From Lachnospiraceae bacterium (lineage in GTDB: Bacteria; Bacillota; Clostridia; Lachnospirales; Lachnospiraceae), in the NCBI GenBank assembly GCA_009774215.1, contig VSNH01000138.1, forward strand, positions 1-8,792: DNA of 8,792 nucleotides, given 5' to 3'. The position numbers were made by a program, and so were the translations under genes. The notes under the pieces were generated by a model that saw only the letters and a program-made list of their open reading frames with translations, had not been told where the DNA came from and searched no databases. Shown in pieces: positions 1-5,431 of the stretch. Within the stretch, counting starts at the first letter, position 1, and the number at the start of each line of letters is the position of its first letter.

Positions 1-646
1 GCTGTGCCGCCTTCTTGGAGTGGCCGGTTCCCCATCCCACTTTTTTCTCTCCCACATAAGCCTCCACCTCGAAGGTTTTATCGTGCTGCGGCCCCTCCTC
101 CTTCACAAGCTCATAGTGGAGCGCGCCCTCGTTTTCCTGCTGCACACGCTCCTGCAGAATCGTCTTGGCGTCATAGAAAAGCTGTTTATGCTCCAAGTCT
201 GAGAGGATAAAGCGATGGATGAAAGCCGAAGCCTTCGCCAATCCCCCGTCCAGATAAATTGCGCCAATCACTGCCTCCATCACATCGGAAACGATGGAGT
301 CCCGGTTTCTTCCCCCGGTTGCCTCCTCTCCCTTTCCGAGCAGTATATACTGTTCCAGAGAAAAATCCCTTGCACAGAAAGCGAGCGCCGGTTCGCAGAC
401 CATGGAGGCCCGCATCTTCGTCAGTTCCCCCTCCGGCGTCTCCTCCCGTTCCCTGAAAAGGAAGTCGCTGCTCACAAGCTCAAGCACAGCGTCTCCCAGA
501 AACTCCAGCCTCTCATAGTCCTCATATTTATTGATCTTCATCTCGTTGGCGTAGGAGCTGTGGGTGAGCGCCTGGCGCAGCAAATTCTTGTCCCCAAAAT
601 GATATGCAATTTTTTCTTCCAGCGCGCTGAATGTCTCGTCCGTCAT
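1..646 (-). CDS. rnc: Ribonuclease III (C-terminus cut by window edge)
   Basis: Endoribonuclease that cleaves double-stranded RNA, maturing rRNA precursors and processing structured mRNAs in the cytoplasm. The 215 codons present cover nearly all of the usual 225-240. The family signature ERLEFLGDAVL lies at residues 45-55, giving metal ligands E48 and D52; the second acidic pair is D121 and E124 in the DVMEAVIG stretch. From about residue 158 a double-stranded-RNA-binding domain follows and ends in the typical GTGHSKKAAQ at the window edge, so only some 10-20 residues are missing. The ATG at 646 has a GGAGG 6 bases upstream. It lies 50 bases downstream of acpP with no convincing terminator between, so co-transcription with plsX-acpP is likely. 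This plsX-acpP-rnc order is common in Firmicutes, usually followed by smc and ftsY outside this window. Confidence 0.96.
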   Translation of the reverse strand, partial: MTDETFSALEEKIAYHFGDKNLLRQALTHSSYANEMKINKYEDYERLEFLGDAVLELVSSDFLFREREETPEGELTKMRASMVCEPALAFCARDFSLEQYILLGKGEEATGGRNRDSIVSDVMEAVIGAIYLDGGLAKASAFIHRFILSDLEHKQLFYDAKTILQERVQQENEGALHYELVKEEGPQHDKTFEVEAYVGEKKVGWGTGHSKKAAQ

Positions 647-696
647 GAAAACCTCCACATGGAAAGACCCCTTCCTCATCAGAAAGGGCCCACCGC

Positions 697-927
697 TTAC
701 TCCCTGCTGCTCTTGATCAGTTCTACCGCCTCACCCACCGTAGTGATGCGTTCCGCTTTTTCAGCCGGTATTTCAATCTGAAAGGCGTCCTCAATTCCCA
801 TGATAATCTGGTAAACGTCCAGAGAATCTGCTCCCAGATCCTCCAGAAAGGTCGTATCTTCCGTGATTTCCTTAGGATCCACGCTTAAAATCCCTGCTAT
901 CACTTCCCGTAATTTTTCCAGTTCCAT
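697..927 (-). CDS. acpP: Acyl carrier protein
   Basis: Small acidic carrier that holds growing acyl chains as thioesters during type II fatty-acid synthesis and passes them to PlsX and other acyltransferases. The 76-residue product has the phosphopantetheine attachment motif LGADSLD, with Ser35 as the modified residue, and the usual four-helix ACP pattern. The frame stays open upstream to an ATG at 1044, but the added 39 residues do not resemble ACP, and that ATG lies in the loop of a perfect hairpin. The ATG at 927, preceded by GGAGAGG 11 bases upstream, gives the family's normal length and N-terminus (MELEKLREV). It lies between plsX (129 bases upstream) and rnc (50 bases downstream). Confidence 0.96.
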   Translation of the reverse strand: MELEKLREVIAGILSVDPKEITEDTTFLEDLGADSLDVYQIIMGIEDAFQIEIPAEKAERITTVGEAVELIKSSRE

Positions 928-1025
928 AGCCAAACAAACCTCTCCGCTTTCTAAAGCGTCTCCCGCTATCGGTACTTTATTGTTTCCATCTGCTCGAAGA
1001 ATGCCGCATTTCAGGCATTTCTCCT

Positions 1026-1062
1026 GTGTGAGAAAAGTCTGCATAGCAGACTTTTCTCACAC
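1026..1062 (-). repeat. Perfect 17-bp hairpin at the plsX stop / acpP leader
   Basis: Arms 1026-1042 and 1046-1062 are exact reverse complements (GTGTGAGAAAAGTCTGC) around the 3-base loop ATA. The hairpin begins inside the last codons of plsX: its stop codon, 1057-1059, is in one arm. It ends about 100 bases before the acpP start. Neither strand has a T-tract after it, so it does not look like an intrinsic terminator. A perfect 17-bp stem is far beyond chance in a window this size. Possible roles are RNA processing, for example by RNase III encoded downstream on the same transcript, or protection of the plsX 3' end or acpP 5' end. The role is inferred; the structure is seen. Confidence 0.85.
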
Positions 1063-2058
1063 TACACGTTCCCGGATCTTTTCGCTGATCTGCTGCTCCG
1101 TAAAGGCAATGCACTGTAAAATAGAATTTTTAATCTCATTCGCCTTGGAGCTTCCGTGGGTTTTCACCACCAGCCCTTTCAGTCCCAAAAGCGGCGCACC
1201 GCCGTACTGCTCCAAATCAAAGGCTTTCAAAGTCGTTTTCAGCGCAGGTTTCACCAAAAGCGCGCCAATCTTGCTGCGGAGGGATGTCATCATGCCCTCT
1301 TTCACTTTCGAGATCAGCGTCAGTCCCACACCCTCATAGGTTTTCAGTATCACGTTTCCGACAAATGCCTCACAGACGATAACATCCGCCGCTCCCGCCG
1401 GAATATCCCTCGCCTCCACACTGCCGATAAAATTGATGTCGGAGCAGTTCTTAAGCAGGGGGAAAGTCTCCTTCACGAGCGCGTTTCCCTTCTCCTCCTC
1501 GGCACCGATATTCACAATCCCGACCTTCGGGTTTTTCACGCCCATCACATATTCCATATAAATCGATCCCATCTTCGCAAATTGCACAAGATGAGACGGT
1601 CTTGCATCTACATTCGCGCCGCAGTCAATCAAAAGAGAACATCCGGTCGCCGTAGGAATAAGCGGCGCCAACGGCGGCCTCTCCACGCCCTTGATCCGGC
1701 CCACAATCACCTGTCCGCCCACCAGAGTCGCCCCGGTACTGCCCGCGGATACATAGGCGTCACAAGTGCCGTCCTTTACCAGATTAAGCGCCTTCACAAG
1801 CGAAGAATCTTTTTTCTTCCGGATCGCCATCACCGGCGGCTCCGCCGTCTCGATGATCTCGGAGGCATGTACCACCTCAATCTGCTCCTTCGAATATGTA
1901 TAACCGGCAAGCTCCTTTTCCAGAATATCCTGCTTTCCCACCAGATACACCTTGATCTTACCGCTCTCGTTTACCGCCTCCACAGCGCCCTTTACCGTCT
2001 CTACCGGCGCGTTGTCTCCGCCCATGGCATCCACGGCCACCTTAATCCATTCGCTCAT
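1057..2058 (-). CDS. plsX: Phosphate acyltransferase PlsX
   Basis: Converts acyl-ACP and inorganic phosphate to acyl-phosphate, the donor that PlsY uses to start phospholipid synthesis; it is a peripheral membrane enzyme. The 333-residue protein is of normal family length. It opens with the diagnostic KVAVDAMGGDNAP (residues 6-18) and carries YVSAGSTGA, LIDCGANVDARP, NIGAEEEKGN and the CEAFVGNVILK stretch, all PlsX hallmarks. The ATG at 2058 is chosen over an in-frame TTG two codons upstream because GGAAGG lies 6 bases before it. Its substrate carrier is encoded next door by acpP. A promoter just upstream (2113-2141) would transcribe it separately from rpmF, although readthrough from rpmF is also possible. 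Confidence 0.97.
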   Translation of the reverse strand: MSEWIKVAVDAMGGDNAPVETVKGAVEAVNESGKIKVYLVGKQDILEKELAGYTYSKEQIEVVHASEIIETAEPPVMAIRKKKDSSLVKALNLVKDGTCDAYVSAGSTGATLVGGQVIVGRIKGVERPPLAPLIPTATGCSLLIDCGANVDARPSHLVQFAKMGSIYMEYVMGVKNPKVGIVNIGAEEEKGNALVKETFPLLKNCSDINFIGSVEARDIPAGAADVIVCEAFVGNVILKTYEGVGLTLISKVKEGMMTSLRSKIGALLVKPALKTTLKAFDLEQYGGAPLLGLKGLVVKTHGSSKANEIKNSILQCIAFTEQQISEKIRERVV

Positions 2059-2112
2059 ACACAACCTTCCGTTTCTTTTACGCCCTCTTTTCGACCCTAT
2101 TTGAATAGTTAT

Positions 2113-2141
2113 AATATACTAAATCCGCCCATAAAAATCAA
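2113..2141 (-). promoter_or_regulatory. Candidate sigma-A promoter for plsX-acpP-rnc
   Basis: TTGATT (2136-2141), a 17-base spacer and TATATT (2113-2118), matching 4/6 and 5/6 of the consensus. It lies about 55 bases upstream of the plsX start. The -35 box overlaps the 3' arm of the rpmF terminator, so the termination signal and the next promoter share bases. Start site not demonstrated. Confidence 0.6.
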
Positions 2142-2170
2142 GGCTCTTCGAGAGGTTCCCGAAAAGCCTT
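2133..2170 (-). terminator. Intrinsic terminator after rpmF
   Basis: On the minus strand an 11-bp stem (AAGGCTTTTCG with CGAAGAGCCTT, one G-U pair, 9-base loop) is followed by GATTTTTAT. It begins 9 bases after the rpmF stop. The T-run is only five long, so termination may be partial and let some transcription continue into plsX. Confidence 0.75.
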
Positions 2171-2179
2171 TCACATCCG

Positions 2180-2359
2180 TCAGTCAACTGCGATGATTTC
2201 TTTTTTGTTGTATGTGCCGCATTTCTTACATACTCTGTGGGGCACCATCAACGCGCCGCACTTGCTGCATTTTACCAAAGTCGGAGCACTCATTTTCCAG
2301 TTTGCTCTTCTCTTATCTCTTCTGGCTTTAGAAGATTTGTTTTTAGGACAAATAGACAT
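2180..2359 (-). CDS. rpmF: 50S ribosomal protein L32, zinc-ribbon form
   Basis: Structural protein of the large ribosomal subunit. The 59-residue product has the basic N-terminal KNKSSKARRDKRRAN (residues 6-20) typical of L32 and a four-cysteine ribbon, C31-C34 and C44-C47 (CxxC-x9-CxxC), that should bind zinc. This is the zinc-dependent form; many Firmicutes also encode a cysteine-free copy used under zinc limitation, which is not seen here. The ATG at 2359 is preferred over a GTG two codons upstream because AAGGAGG sits 7 bases before the ATG and only one base before the GTG. The ribosome-binding site lies inside the last codons of the DUF177 gene, implying translational coupling. Confidence 0.97.
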   Translation of the reverse strand: MSICPKNKSSKARRDKRRANWKMSAPTLVKCSKCGALMVPHRVCKKCGTYNKKEIIAVD

Positions 2360-2361
2360 CG

Positions 2362-2886
2362 TCACACCTCCTTATCCGCTTCAAAAATATCTTTGATCGC
2401 CGCCATTCTGGGGTCGGGGACAAACGTGTCGCAATCGCACATCCCCGTATTCAGATCCCTGCCGCATATGGGGCAGATCCCCTTACAATCCGGCTTACAC
2501 AGGATCTTCATAGGCCAGCTTGTCACTATCTCACTGATGAGTAAGTCCTCTACGTTCAACTGAAAGCCTTCCATGAATGGCTGTTCCTCGTATACCGAAG
2601 GCTCAGCCGCCATATCCGGTGCCCACACTTCTCTGGTAAAGCAGATCTCACGACTCTCTTCCACGGGCTTCAGACATCTGTCACAGCCCGCCGAGAATAC
2701 AAAATCCGCTTTTCCCTCGATCCGTGCCCTGCCCTTTCCTATGTTTGTAAAGACAAAGCTCACCGGTGATGAAGCAAGCACCGGATACTTCTCCCCGCCG
2801 ACAGACACTTCTGTAATCTCTGTTTCTGCCTGCATGGAGACGACTCTGTCCTCATTTGTCAACATATCAGTCAGGTTCACGAACAT
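2362..2886 (-). CDS. YceD/DUF177 family protein
   Basis: Member of the DUF177 (YceD) family, almost always encoded just before rpmF; in other organisms the family is linked to 23S rRNA or ribosome-assembly roles, but the biochemical activity is not firmly known to me. The 174-residue protein shows the family's cysteine pattern: C68-C71 in the middle and a C-terminal cluster C130, C134, C138, C141, C150, C152 (CKPDCKGICPICGRDLN), likely metal-binding and typical of Gram-positive members. The ATG at 2886 has TAGGAG 6 bases upstream. Its TGA stop ends 2 bases before the rpmF ATG, so the two are coupled. It is the first gene after a consensus promoter, matching the need for strong ribosomal-protein expression. 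Confidence 0.93.
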   Translation of the reverse strand: MFVNLTDMLTNEDRVVSMQAETEITEVSVGGEKYPVLASSPVSFVFTNIGKGRARIEGKADFVFSAGCDRCLKPVEESREICFTREVWAPDMAAEPSVYEEQPFMEGFQLNVEDLLISEIVTSWPMKILCKPDCKGICPICGRDLNTGMCDCDTFVPDPRMAAIKDIFEADKEV

Positions 2887-2912
2887 AGCAGACTCCTATC
2901 CACACTTCAACA

Positions 2913-2941
2913 ATTATACATATGGCATTCCGGTTTGTCAA
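2913..2941 (-). promoter_or_regulatory. Perfect-consensus sigma-A promoter for DUF177-rpmF
   Basis: TTGACA (2936-2941), exactly 17 bases, then TATAAT (2913-2918): full match to the vegetative consensus. It lies 27 bases before the DUF177 start, giving a leader of about 20 bases. A short inverted repeat, CGGTT (2931-2935) and AACCG (2940-2944), straddles the -35 box and could be an operator, though it is short enough to be chance. Confidence 0.9.
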
Positions 2942-2972
2942 CCGATAATTTAATATATGCAATGAGCCGGGC

Positions 2973-3036
2973 GAAACAGCTTTGGTATCAACCGTTGGGA
3001 GCTCACTCACATTAGGTTGCATATCAATGCTGTTTC
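2973..3036 (-). repeat. Long imperfect hairpin downstream of the chemoreceptor gene
   Basis: Arms 2973-2993 and 3015-3036 pair over about 20 bp: GAAACAGC with GCTGTTTC (8 bp), a 1x1 mismatch, 7 bp including one G-U, a single-base bulge at 3020, and CAACC with GGTTG. The loop is 21 bases (2994-3014). There is no T-tract on either side, so it is not a standard terminator. It lies between the end of the chemoreceptor gene and the DUF177 promoter. It could be a processing or stability element, a small structured RNA, or a relic of a dispersed repeat; no family recognised. Confidence 0.65.
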
Positions 3037-3076
3037 ATCGGGCAAATGCCCGATCGCTCCAAGCTTTGCTTGGAGC
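3037..3076 (-). repeat. Two tandem short hairpins after the chemoreceptor stop
   Basis: Two back-to-back hairpins: GCTCCAAGC (3056-3064) with GCTTGGAGC (3068-3076), a perfect 9-bp stem with a 3-base loop; and ATCGGGC (3037-3043) with GCCCGAT (3048-3054), a perfect 7-bp stem with a 4-base loop. They start 13 bases after the stop codon of the chemoreceptor gene. Neither is followed by a T-tract. They may protect or terminate the chemoreceptor mRNA in an atypical way. Confidence 0.6.
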
Positions 3077-3089
3077 GTAGACCGGCAGC

Positions 3090-4886
3090 TCAGACGGAGA
3101 ACTGCTCCACGCCGCCTACCAGATGGTTCACGTCGCCCTTCAGGCCGTCTACCATCTCCTTCGATCTGACCACGATTTGACCAAGCTCCTCCGTCATGGC
3201 GGAAGTCTCCTCGGAAGAGGCCGCATTGTCCTGCGCCAGACTGTTTAACGTATCAAGCACTGTGGTAATGCCCTGCCTCTGTCTCTCGATCTCCTCCGTC
3301 ATTTCTTCGATGTTCACGATGGACGCCATACACTGATCCAGATTCGTATACAGATCGTTGAAAATGCTCTGGGTGGCATTCAACACATCCACCTGACGCT
3401 CCACCGTCCCGTTCACCTTCTCCATAATCTGCAGGGACTGTACCGATTTGCTTACCAGATCGTTGATGATGTTGGAGATTTCACCGACAGCCTGCGTGGA
3501 CTGGTTTGCCAGCGCACCGATCTCCGTCGCCACCACCGCGAAGCCTTTGCCGCTCTCCCCGGCGCGTGCCGCCTCGATAGACGCGTTCAACGCCAGCAGA
3601 TTGGTCTGGTCTGCAATCGCGTCGATCAGCCCAGCTGCCTGCTTGATGGCATCCGCCGCCTCGTTGGTGGCCTCCGCCTGCGCCTGCATACTCACCACAT
3701 CTTCTTTCGTGCGCATATTGGCCTGCACCAGCTCCTGCAGCTTATCGGAACACTCTCTGCTCAGCTTCTTCATGGAATCGGAATTGTCGCGAAGTTCTGC
3801 CACCTCTTTCGTGGTTCTGTCAATTCCCTCCGCGATTTTATTGACCTCGCCGGTAGCATCCGACGTGGAAGCCGCCTGCGCGGTAATGTTTTTGGCAATC
3901 TCCTCCACCGCGATGTCCACTTCCCCGATGGATTTCTCCATATGCTGGAAGCTCTCCTCAAACTCCACCGTCATATCTTCCACACCGCGGGCCGTACCCG
4001 CAATCGACATGATGAGATCGTGAATCTTCTCTCTCGCAATATTCAGGCTGTCCGCCGCCACGCCCATCTCGTTTCTCTGCTTTACCACCACATCCGCCGT
4101 CAGATCACCCTCGGAAATGCTGACCGCAAAGTCCTTGACCCTGCGAAGCGGAACCACCAAGAACTCACCTACAACGCAAGACACCACCACCGTGATAATC
4201 AGCAGAATCACACAGCAGCCCGCCATAAGAATGCAGGAATTTCTGAACTCCTTGACAATCGAATCCTTAATGCCCTGCATCTCTTTCTCCATATCGTCCA
4301 CATAGTTTCCTGTGGAAACAGCCCAGCCCCAAGGCTCAAAATAACCGGAATAAGCCACCTTGGGCGCCACGGTCACACCGTCCGCCTTGGTGAAAGAAAA
4401 TTGATTATAACCGCCCCTGTCCGCCGACTGACACACTTTCATGATTGACTGAATAATCATAATGCCGTCCTGATCCTGCAGATCATAACGATTGTTCCCT
4501 TCCTGCTCCGGAAGGATCGGGTGCATGACCAGTATGTAATCCTTGTCGTCTATCCAGAAATAGCCACTGTCGTCATCCCGATAGCGCATGGCCCGGACGA
4601 TCTCAGCCGCCTCGGCTTTCGCTTCTTCCTCGGTCATCTCCCCGGCCGCCGCCTTGTCGTACTCCGCCTGCAGGATCGCCAGCACGCTCTGCACCTGGGA
4701 CTTAATCTCCGTACGGTACCCGTCGTCCATCGCTTTCGCGTACTCGTCGTATGCGCTATTGGAAATATTGCGGATCGTCAAAACGCCGATCAGACCGACC
4801 GCCACCCCTATGACGATACCAAGCGCCGCACAGACTAAAACCAACGTTGTTTTCAAGCTTTTTGTTCTACCCTGTTTCTTGTCCAA
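3090..4886 (-). CDS. Methyl-accepting chemotaxis protein with sCache sensor
   Basis: Transmembrane chemoreceptor that would signal through CheA/CheW to the flagellar motor. The 598 residues show a short cytoplasmic start, TM1 about 13-38, an extracellular region about 40-215, TM2 about 218-240, HAMP about 241-296 and a long helical signalling domain to the end. The extracellular part has the sCache_2 pattern: GYFWIDDKDYILVMHP (108-123), the NRYDLQDQDG stretch (132-141), GGYNQFSF (158-165) and EPWGWAVSTGNYVDD (184-198). The conserved hairpin tip DQTNLLALNASIEAARAGE ends at residue 444, and an E-rich probable methylation stretch lies near 555-570. There is no CheR-tethering pentapeptide at the C-terminus (ends EQFSV). 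The start is TTG at 4886, with GGAAGG about 11 bases upstream; no in-frame ATG precedes TM1. Ligand unknown; relatives of this Cache type often bind small organic acids. No flagellar or che genes are in the window. Confidence 0.94.
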   Translation of the reverse strand: MDKKQGRTKSLKTTLVLVCAALGIVIGVAVGLIGVLTIRNISNSAYDEYAKAMDDGYRTEIKSQVQSVLAILQAEYDKAAAGEMTEEEAKAEAAEIVRAMRYRDDDSGYFWIDDKDYILVMHPILPEQEGNNRYDLQDQDGIMIIQSIMKVCQSADRGGYNQFSFTKADGVTVAPKVAYSGYFEPWGWAVSTGNYVDDMEKEMQGIKDSIVKEFRNSCILMAGCCVILLIITVVVSCVVGEFLVVPLRRVKDFAVSISEGDLTADVVVKQRNEMGVAADSLNIAREKIHDLIMSIAGTARGVEDMTVEFEESFQHMEKSIGEVDIAVEEIAKNITAQAASTSDATGEVNKIAEGIDRTTKEVAELRDNSDSMKKLSRECSDKLQELVQANMRTKEDVVSMQAQAEATNEAADAIKQAAGLIDAIADQTNLLALNASIEAARAGESGKGFAVVATEIGALANQSTQAVGEISNIINDLVSKSVQSLQIMEKVNGTVERQVDVLNATQSIFNDLYTNLDQCMASIVNIEEMTEEIERQRQGITTVLDTLNSLAQDNAASSEETSAMTEELGQIVVRSKEMVDGLKGDVNHLVGGVEQFSV

Positions 4887-4932
4887 TTTCTACCCATCCT
4901 TCCTCACGAATCTATTCTTTTTAACCAATTAT

Positions 4933-4961
4933 ATTATACTCCTGCCCCGGCCGTCTTTCAA
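4933..4961 (-). promoter_or_regulatory. Sigma-A promoter for the chemoreceptor gene
   Basis: TTGAAA (4956-4961), a 17-base spacer and a perfect TATAAT (4933-4938), about 46 bases upstream of the TTG start. It matches the vegetative rather than the flagellar sigma-28 pattern, so this receptor may be expressed outside the late flagellar regulon. Confidence 0.8.
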
Positions 4962-5209
4962 GCGCTAACCATATTATTCCGCTGCTCCGGCTCACCCCGG
5001 AAGTTTTTTCGATACTTTTCACATCCGCGCCATGCACTTGCTGCGGAATTTACTTTTCTTTTAGGGCATTTTGTGTGCATCAATTGTTGCAGTTCACACC
5101 AAATGATCGTAAATTGGTACGAAATCCGGCGTAGGTGTGAATTGTAACGCTTTTTCTCCTTCCTGCCAAAATATTTGCCCGCCCTCTGTGCCCTCGGCGC
5201 ATTTTGTGG
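4962..5209. other. Divergent intergenic region with a long-loop inverted repeat
   Basis: Between the two divergent promoters there is no convincing gene. The clear structure is an inverted repeat, TTCACACC (5093-5100) with GGTGTGAA (5134-5141), extendable outward to 13 bp (5088-5100 with 5134-5146) using two G-U pairs. It encloses a 33-base loop and is followed on the plus strand by ACGC and a five-T run (5151-5155). It could be a DNA operator, or a stem-loop with terminator-like tail if something is transcribed rightwards. I recognise no known regulator site. Confidence 0.45.
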
Positions 5210-5215
5210 TATAAT
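5207..5215 (+). promoter_or_regulatory. Extended -10 promoter for the hemerythrin gene
   Basis: TGGTATAAT: a perfect TATAAT (5210-5215) with the TG of an extended -10 at 5207-5208. The -35 position (about 5187-5192) is poor, which the extended -10 could offset or which suggests an activator. It predicts a start near 5222 and thus a leader of about 210 nt. Confidence 0.65.
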
Positions 5216-5221
5216 GTCCAC

Positions 5222-5431
5222 AATTACAATGAGCAGTGCCAAAGGTGACACAGACAAACCGGCTGCTTGCCGGCGATTGGCCTGTGTCAGCCTTGATAGG
5301 GCGGCGCTAAGCGCCAGTGGCGCTTGTTCAGCACGAACCGAAGCGGAGCGTAGACCGCCCGTGAGCGAGGAAAACCGAAGGTTTTTCTCGCTTGCACTGC
5401 TGAAAATATCATCACAGGGAGGATTTCAGCT
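5222..5431 (+). ncRNA. Highly structured leader of the hemerythrin gene
   Basis: Successive pairings fill most of this 210-nt leader. P1: TGACACAG (5246-5253) with CTGTGTCA (5282-5289), enclosing CCGGC (5259-5263) with GCCGG (5269-5273). P2: GGGCGG (5299-5304) with CCGCCC (5355-5360), enclosing AAGCGCC (5309-5315) with GGCGCTT (5319-5325), and GTTC (5326-5329) with GAAC (5335-5338). P3: 5364-5376 with 5380-5392, 13 bp with one G-U and loop GAA. P4 is the ribosome-binding-site hairpin listed separately. This is a plausible cis-regulatory RNA, or a dispersed palindromic repeat that landed in the leader; a 13-mer is shared with 3072-3084. It does not match any riboswitch class I know. Confidence 0.5.
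5399..5430 (+). promoter_or_regulatory. Hairpin enclosing the hemerythrin ribosome-binding site
   Basis: GCTGAAA (5399-5405) and TTTCAGC (5424-5430) are perfect complements. The Shine-Dalgarno AGGGAGG (5416-5422) lies in the loop and the ATG starts 1 base after the stem. The left arm can instead pair with TTCAGCA at 5327-5333 (TGCTGAA 5398-5404, 7 bp). The two pairings exclude each other, which is the layout of a translational switch. Confidence 0.5.

Noticed and set aside
215..781. Plus-strand open frame of 188 codons
   Set aside because: Antisense to rnc and the end of acpP, whose products have clear family motifs; its own translation is low-complexity with no recognisable domain.
1156..2196. 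Plus-strand open frame of 346 codons
   Set aside because: Lies opposite plsX; rich in His and Arg as expected of a shadow frame; no ribosome site or domain.
2997..3020. Resemblance to lac promoter or cloning-vector sequence (GAGCTCACTCACATTAGG)
   Set aside because: Only short stretches match and it breaks down on both sides; it is the loop of the local hairpin, so vector contamination or a CRP site is not supported.
4977..5010. Possible plus-strand terminator (TCCGG/CCGGA then six Ts)
   Set aside because: Stem of only 5 bp and no plus-strand gene upstream to terminate.
4958..5257. Minus-strand 99-codon frame in the divergent gap
   Set aside because: It runs across both promoters and the stem-loop, has no clear ribosome site or domain, and its composition is not protein-like.
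5222..5431. Known riboswitch in the hemerythrin leader (c-di-GMP, cobalamin and others considered)
   Set aside because: None of the conserved core sequences I know for these classes could be found.
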